From the NCBI GenBank assembly GCA_005883365.1, contig VAXA01000099.1:1-9206 (forward strand): DNA of 9,206 nt, in the 5' to 3' direction. Numbering within the stretch: position 1 is the stretch's first letter; each line of letters starts with the position of its first letter. Source of the stretch: Actinomycetota bacterium (GTDB taxonomy: Bacteria > Actinomycetota > Thermoleophilia > Gaiellales > Gaiellaceae). Under the pieces are notes generated by a model. It worked only from the letters and a program-made list of their open reading frames with translations, had not been told where the DNA came from and ran no database searches. This document shows positions 6,204 to 9,206 of the stretch, piece by piece. Position numbers and translations under genes: made by a program.

Positions 6204-6907
6204 CAGGCCACCGCGGGCGAGGTGAGATGCACGAAGCTGTACGGGGGAAGCGGTCCCACGAGCTTGAAGTGGAGCGGCGGGGACAGCCGGGCGGCCAGCT
6301 CCTCGAGCCGCGCGGCGATCGCCTCCACCGAATCTCGGTCGGCGAGAAGGGCGAAGTCGAATGCGGCGAGCTCACCCGACGGCCCGCTGGAGACGAGGTC
6401 GATGATGAGTGGGCCCAGCCCCTCGAGGACGAGCGACGCGTCGTGCGCCCGGCGCTCGGAGAGCCCTTCACCGACGGCTTCCCCGAGCGCGATACCGGCA
6501 TCGACCGACGGCTCGGCGCGGTACGCGGCGCGAAGAGGCCCCAGCTCAGCACCGACCTCGGCGAGCACCGACTCCTCGTACGTGCCCTTCAGGGTGAGCT
6601 CGCAGGTCGTCTCGTGCCGTTCGAGCAGTTGCTCGATCTCCGGCAGCGCGAGCAGCTCGAACGCCTCTTCGCCGCTTTCGAGCACGTGCCCGAAGCGGGC
6701 CGGCAGCACGACTGCCTCCACGTGCAGCTGCTCGACGACGTCCGCATGTGCGAGGAGGTTCCGGCGGGTCGCCTCCACTGGGCCTTCGTCGAGGTCGGAG
6801 ACGATAGCCGCGCAATCCTCCGCAGCGATGAGGAAGATCCCCTGCTCCGCGAGCCTCTCTTCCACCTCGCGGGGCCGTGTGACGCCGTAGAGGTAGAGCC
6901 TGCTCAC
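6203..6907 (-). CDS. gvpF: GvpF gas vesicle protein
   Basis: A 234-residue canonical GvpF/L protein. It opens with the RLYLYGV strand (3-9), has AAIVSDLD at 33-40, H54 and [11 protein letters not shown] at 68-78 (the usual LPxRFG site), a long helical middle region, and the terminal [11 protein letters not shown] at 218-228. GvpF is a minor protein that binds GvpA and is thought to act as an assembly chaperone or nucleator. The start is a GTG at 6907, placed by a GTGA overlap with the gvpA stop. Being the second vesicle gene right after gvpA matches the Streptomyces gvpA-F-G order. It differs from the other F/L gene in this operon, which lacks the YxYGV strand. Confidence 0.94.
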   Translation of the reverse strand: MSRLYLYGVTRPREVEERLAEQGIFLIAAEDCAAIVSDLDEGPVEATRRNLLAHADVVEQLHVEAVVLPARFGHVLESGEEAFELLALPEIEQLLERHETTCELTLKGTYEESVLAEVGAELGPLRAAYRAEPSVDAGIALGEAVGEGLSERRAHDASLVLEGLGPLIIDLVSSGPSGELAAFDFALLADRDSVEAIAARLEELAARLSPPLHFKLVGPLPPYSFVHLTSPAVA

Positions 6908-7335
6908 CGGTCGTTACTACCGCTGCGCGAGCGGCTGCCGGAGCGCTCTTCGTCCTCGTCGTCGTCGCCGCCGCGGCCTCCGAGACCGATCTTCTCCTTG
7001 ATCGCGTCCATGCCGCCCTCGACAGCGCCCTTCGTCTTGGTCTCGGCCATCTCCTCCCCACCCTTCTCGAACAGGTCGGGAACGCTCTTAGAGTCGTCGA
7101 CGGCGCGCAGGTCGAGCCGGTTCACGGCCTCGGCGAACCGCAGGTACGTGTCGACGCTCGCGATCACGACCCGCAGGTCGATGGTCAAGAGCTCAATGCC
7201 GACGAGCGAGACTCGAACGTAGGCGTCGATGACGAGCCCGCGATCGAGCAGGATCTCGAGGACGTCGGCCAGACCGCTCGAGCGCGGCGCTCGAGTGAGG
7301 TAACCCGCCGACGATTCGCGTTGCATTACGGCCAC
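6904..7335 (-). CDS. gvpA: GvpA major gas vesicle shell protein with C-terminal tail
   Basis: The main shell protein: a small amphipathic protein that polymerises into the ribbed wall. It is 143 residues. The core is 21-75: [56 protein letters not shown] short Ser/Arg-containing leader (1-20) precedes it. A tail (76-143) follows with [20 protein letters not shown], then a strongly acidic DDDEDEE patch and an SRSRS-rich end. Long tails occur in Streptomyces GvpA but not in cyanobacterial GvpA (about 70 residues). The GTG at 7335 has AAAGGG nine bases upstream; an ATG at 7326 (residue 4) is the alternative. It follows an 85-bp gap, the only intergenic gap in the operon, with its own promoter-like element. 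Confidence 0.95.
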   Translation of the reverse strand: MAVMQRESSAGYLTRAPRSSGLADVLEILLDRGLVIDAYVRVSLVGIELLTIDLRVVIASVDTYLRFAEAVNRLDLRAVDDSKSVPDLFEKGGEEMAETKTKGAVEGGMDAIKEKIGLGGRGGDDDEDEERSGSRSRSGSNDR

Positions 7336-7390
7336 TTCAGATCACCCTTTCCCGTTGGTAAGGTCGGCCTGCAGTGGCCGTGGAGTCGGA

Positions 7391-7415
7391 GTCCCCGGCC
7401 GGGTGGTCGTCAAAC
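7391..7415 (-). promoter_or_regulatory. Sigma-B-like promoter candidate before gvpA
   Basis: On the minus strand, GTTTGA (7415-7410), a 13-base spacer and GGGGAC (7396-7391) match the layout of sigma-B/sigma-F class promoters (GTTT..., 12-15 bases, GGGTAT-like). It would start a transcript about 49 bases upstream of the gvpA GTG. The element upstream of the operon's first gene has the same layout and spacer length. The second hexamer deviates from consensus at its fourth and last bases. Confidence 0.45.
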
Positions 7416-7420
7416 CGCGC

Positions 7421-7891
7421 TCACGCGCTCTCCACCAGGCCAAGCTGGCCGGCGAGGCCGAGGTAGTCCCAGCTCGACCACTCCTCGGCGATCCGGTCGC
7501 CGTCGAAGCGGAGGATCGCGATCCCGTCGATCTCACCGTCCCGCCCCGTCTCCTCGTGGGAGGCGTGCATCGTTGCCCGCACCGCGACGCACCCGTTGTG
7601 GGAGATGACCTCGTGCAGCTCGTAGTCGACCTCCGAGAAGGCCTCCGCGTGGCTCCCGACGACCGAAATGAGCTCGTCGGCGTCGCGCTCTTCCGTCCCC
7701 TCGAGCATGTGGACGTGCGCCTGGTAGTCGTCGCTGACGAGATCCCGCATCGCCTCGCCGTCGCCGTCCGACCAGGCGTCGAAGTACGCGCGGACCACAT
7801 CCTCGTGTCCGCCGCGGTGACGCCGGCGGAGGCGGTGTAGGACCACAGCGGCGAGGGTAGCGACGCCGACTTTCAGGACCATCTGCCTCAT
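7421..7891 (-). CDS. SnoaL/NTF2-like protein with N-terminal hydrophobic helix
   Basis: A 156-residue protein. Residues about 28-150 match the SnoaL-like (ester cyclase) NTF2 fold: EDVVRAYFDAWSDGDGEAM, LVSDDYQAHVHM, VDYELHEVISHNGCVAVRAT, and the final GIAILRFDGDRIAEEWSSWD strand. This family includes polyketide cyclases but also many uncharacterised small-ligand or protein-binding members. Enzyme activity cannot be assigned. Residues 4-18 are hydrophobic and are followed by RLRRRHR, so the protein may be anchored to a membrane or lipid surface, which is unusual for the family. The ATG at 7891 overlaps the preceding stop (ATGA). It is the second gene of the gas vesicle operon and not a known gvp gene. 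No role in vesicles is established. Confidence 0.85.
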   Translation of the reverse strand: MRQMVLKVGVATLAAVVLHRLRRRHRGGHEDVVRAYFDAWSDGDGEAMRDLVSDDYQAHVHMLEGTEERDADELISVVGSHAEAFSEVDYELHEVISHNGCVAVRATMHASHEETGRDGEIDGIAILRFDGDRIAEEWSSWDYLGLAGQLGLVESA

Positions 7892-8592
7892 CGGTCGAGG
7901 ACGATGCGTTCCGGCGGCAGGACGATCTGCTTCTCACCGTCGAAGCATGCGTCGAGGTGGATGCACACAGCGCGCTCCCGGGCGTTCACGCCGACGATCG
8001 TTCCTGCGGCGGACGCGCCCTTGCCGAGGAACACGCCGAGCAGAGGCAGGCCCGAGAGGTCGACTCGCACGCGTGCGCCGGGCATGAATGGCGCGGCGCC
8101 CGCAAACGCGACCGGAGCGGGGGTCGGTCGTGGCGCCGGCGACCACTCGAGCTCGGTGTTCCAGTCGAGCTCCGTGTCGTCGACGTGGCGGGTGCGTTGT
8201 GCCCGATCGTCCCGCTGCTCATCGTGCTGTCCACTCCGCGCGTCGATCCGCTGTTCGTTCCGCTGCTCGTCATGACGCTCGTTGCGCTGCTCGTCGCGCT
8301 TCTCGTTCGAGGGGGAGCGTTTGCCTTCACTATCCTCGGAGTCGTCGTGGGCGGCGACGGCCTTCTCGATCTCGTCTTTGGTGAGCCGGCTCTCGACGGC
8401 CTGAACGAGCTCGTCCTTCGTGCGTGAGCGGAGCTTGCGGAGCAGCTCGTCTTTCGTCCCCTCGCTATCGTCGTCGAGCAGCTTGGAGATCTCGTCCTTC
8501 TTCAGGCGCGAGCCGAGCAGCTCGACGAGGTCAGCCTTCGTCGACTGCGAGCCCAGCTCCTTTACAAGGTCCGATTTCGTTTCCGCCGCCAT
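7888..8592 (-). CDS. Unrecognised repeat protein heading the gas vesicle operon ('gene X')
   Basis: I do not recognise this 234-residue protein as a known Gvp family. Residues 5-83 contain six imperfect tandem repeats of 12-15 residues on a (T/K)K(D/S/A)(E/D)(L/I)vxxL pattern (examples: TKADLVELLGSRL, TKDELLRKLRSR, TKDELVQAVESRL). They are reminiscent of short helical Rho-N/SAP-like 'TKxEL' units, but that link is a guess. Residues 84-140 are very hydrophilic with eight-residue repeats (NERHDEQR, NEKRDEQR). A Pro-rich linker (151-160) leads to a compact C-terminal beta-type domain (168-234: PGARVRVDLSG, AGTIVGVNARERAVCIHLD, IVLPPERIVL) that looks like a small barrel. The ATG at 8592 has a perfect AAGGAG five bases upstream and a sigma-B-like promoter before it. 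The stop overlaps the SnoaL-like gene (ATGA), tying it to the operon. Confidence 0.85.
   Translation of the reverse strand: MAAETKSDLVKELGSQSTKADLVELLGSRLKKDEISKLLDDDSEGTKDELLRKLRSRTKDELVQAVESRLTKDEIEKAVAAHDDSEDSEGKRSPSNEKRDEQRNERHDEQRNEQRIDARSGQHDEQRDDRAQRTRHVDDTELDWNTELEWSPAPRPTPAPVAFAGAAPFMPGARVRVDLSGLPLLGVFLGKGASAAGTIVGVNARERAVCIHLDACFDGEKQIVLPPERIVLDR
8261..8308 (-). repeat. Two 24-bp tandem repeats coding an eight-residue charged repeat
   Basis: Bases 8261-8284 and 8285-8308 are imperfect 24-bp direct repeats (both start CGCTGCTCGTC) coding NERHDEQR and NEKRDEQR in gene X. Degenerate related units continue on the lower-coordinate side. The repeat is in frame and suggests recent expansion of a disordered linker. 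Confidence 0.7.
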
Positions 8593-8597
8593 CAGTT

Positions 8598-8603
8598 CTC
8601 CTT
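8598..8603 (-). promoter_or_regulatory. Ribosome binding site of gene X
   Basis: AAGGAG on the minus strand lies five bases before the ATG at 8592. It is the only consensus site before a gene start in the first part of the operon and it fixes the start. Confidence 0.85.
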
Positions 8604-8622
8604 CGTCCGAGGTGCAGGGAAA

Positions 8623-8647
8623 ATCCCCGCCAGGCGAGACACGAAAC
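8623..8647 (-). promoter_or_regulatory. Sigma-B-like promoter candidate of the gas vesicle operon
   Basis: On the minus strand, GTTTCG (8647-8642), a 13-base spacer and GGGGAT (8628-8623) resemble the GTTT / GGGTAT promoters of sigma-B/sigma-F stress factors. The predicted start near 8616 leaves a leader of about 24 bases holding the ribosome site. The element lies between the aquaporin stop and gene X and shares its exact layout with the element before gvpA. From memory, gas vesicle genes in Streptomyces coelicolor have been linked to the sigma-B osmotic-stress regulon, which would agree. Confidence 0.5.
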
Positions 8648-8676
8648 GAGCAGTGGGGCGATATCGGCGCTTTGGT

Positions 8677-9206
8677 CTAGTCGGCCAGGCCTGCCGGGCG
8701 GGTTCGCTCGGCACGCACGAACTGATACATGACGCCCGCGAGCGCTGCGCCGGCCGCCGGGGCGAGGATGTAGAGCCACAGGGCGTGCAGGTCGCCGGAG
8801 ACCACGGCCGGCGCGAAAGACCGTGCGGGGTTCATGGAGGCGCCGGTTACGGGCCCGCCGAAGAGCGCGTCGAGCCCCACCGTGCCGCCGATTGCAATCG
8901 CGGCGGCCTCGCCGACCGCCCGCGAGTCAGTGGCGACGGCCATGATGACGAACATCAGGAAGAAGGTCAGCACGAGCTCCCAGAGGAAGGCCTGCCCCTG
9001 CGAGCCGCTCGGGATGGTCGCGCCGTCGTGGGCGTGGTCGCCCAGGGAGCCGCGGAGCAAGGCGGCTGCGAGCAGTGCTCCGGCGAGCTGCGCGCCCCAG
9101 TAAGCCGCGGCGCGAGCCCAGGGGAAGTGGCGCGTCAACGCGAACGCGAGAGTCACAGCCGGGTTGAAGTGGGCGCCGGAGATGTGGCCGAGCGCGTAGA
9201 TCATGA
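8677..9206 (-). CDS. NIP-type aquaporin/aquaglyceroporin, 5' end cut by window edge
   Basis: The C-terminal 175 or so residues of a MIP-family channel; the first helix and most of the second lie off the window. Both pore motifs are present: HFNPAVT in the first half and SMNPARS in the second. The context GHISGAHFNPAVTLAFAL, the VATDSRAVGE segment and GPVTGASMNPARS resemble nodulin-26-like (NIP) channels and their bacterial relatives more than AqpZ. By alignment in my head, the selectivity filter has Ala at the helix-5 position (AqpZ has His), Ala at loop-E site 1 (AqpZ has Thr) and Arg at site 2. That suggests a wider, glycerol- or metalloid-permeable pore rather than strict water selectivity; the helix-2 filter residue is not visible. 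The TAG stop is at 8677-8679. It lies 84 bp upstream of the gas vesicle operon on the same strand. Confidence 0.9.
   Translation of the reverse strand, partial: MIYALGHISGAHFNPAVTLAFALTRHFPWARAAAYWGAQLAGALLAAALLRGSLGDHAHDGATIPSGSQGQAFLWELVLTFFLMFVIMAVATDSRAVGEAAAIAIGGTVGLDALFGGPVTGASMNPARSFAPAVVSGDLHALWLYILAPAAGAALAGVMYQFVRAERTRPAGLAD

Noticed and set aside
8216..8310. Repeats in gene X as a possible CRISPR-like array
   Set aside because: The units are 24 bp, directly adjacent without spacers, and in frame with the coding sequence, so they are protein-level repeats.
8659..8666. Eight-base palindrome CGATATCG just upstream of the operon promoter candidate
   Set aside because: It is short and could occur by chance. 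There is no second copy near the other promoter candidate, so it is not claimed as an operator.
1..9206. tRNA, rRNA, insertion sequences or integrase genes
   Set aside because: None were recognised on either strand. The window is almost fully coding with no transposase-like frame.

Overview
This 9.2 kb window is high-GC DNA with tightly packed, overlapping genes, GTG/ATG starts and Streptomyces-like gas vesicle proteins. It is most likely from an actinobacterium. The sigma factor/single-pass membrane protein pair would suit a Thermoleophilia/Solirubrobacterales-type soil lineage, but that placement is a guess. Both window edges cut genes: a histidine kinase on the left and an aquaporin on the right.

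Left region (1-2690): a two-component system on the minus strand, with an OmpR-type response regulator overlapping a histidine kinase by one base (TAATG). Divergently transcribed is a small secreted PepSY-like protein. The shared 157-bp intergenic region holds an 11-bp-period direct repeat that could be the regulator's operator. The kinase 3' end at the window edge contains a perfect 35-bp tandem duplication that shifts its frame. Middle region (2769-4257, plus strand): an ECF-type RNA polymerase sigma factor overlaps by 14 nt a single-pass membrane protein with a six-cysteine outer domain, a probable partner or anti-sigma protein.

Right region (4232-8592, minus strand): a nine-gene gas vesicle operon. 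In transcription order it encodes an unrecognised repeat protein ('gene X'), a SnoaL-like protein, then GvpA, GvpF, GvpG, GvpO, GvpJ, a divergent GvpF/L-type protein, and a GvpA-like (GvpS-type) domain fused to GvpK. Every junction except the one before gvpA overlaps by 1-8 nt. Two promoter-like elements with the same architecture (GTTT.. / 13-nt spacer / GGGGA.), resembling sigma-B-class stress promoters, sit before gene X and before gvpA. This points to co-ordinate stress control. GvpN and GvpC are not in the window. The operon's 3' end runs 26 nt into the convergent membrane-protein gene.

Right edge (8677-9206): the C-terminal three quarters of a NIP-type aquaporin/aquaglyceroporin, directly upstream of the operon on the same strand.

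The most novel content is the two non-canonical genes at the head of the gas vesicle operon, the GvpS-K fusion, the atypical GvpL-like protein and the paired stress-type promoters.
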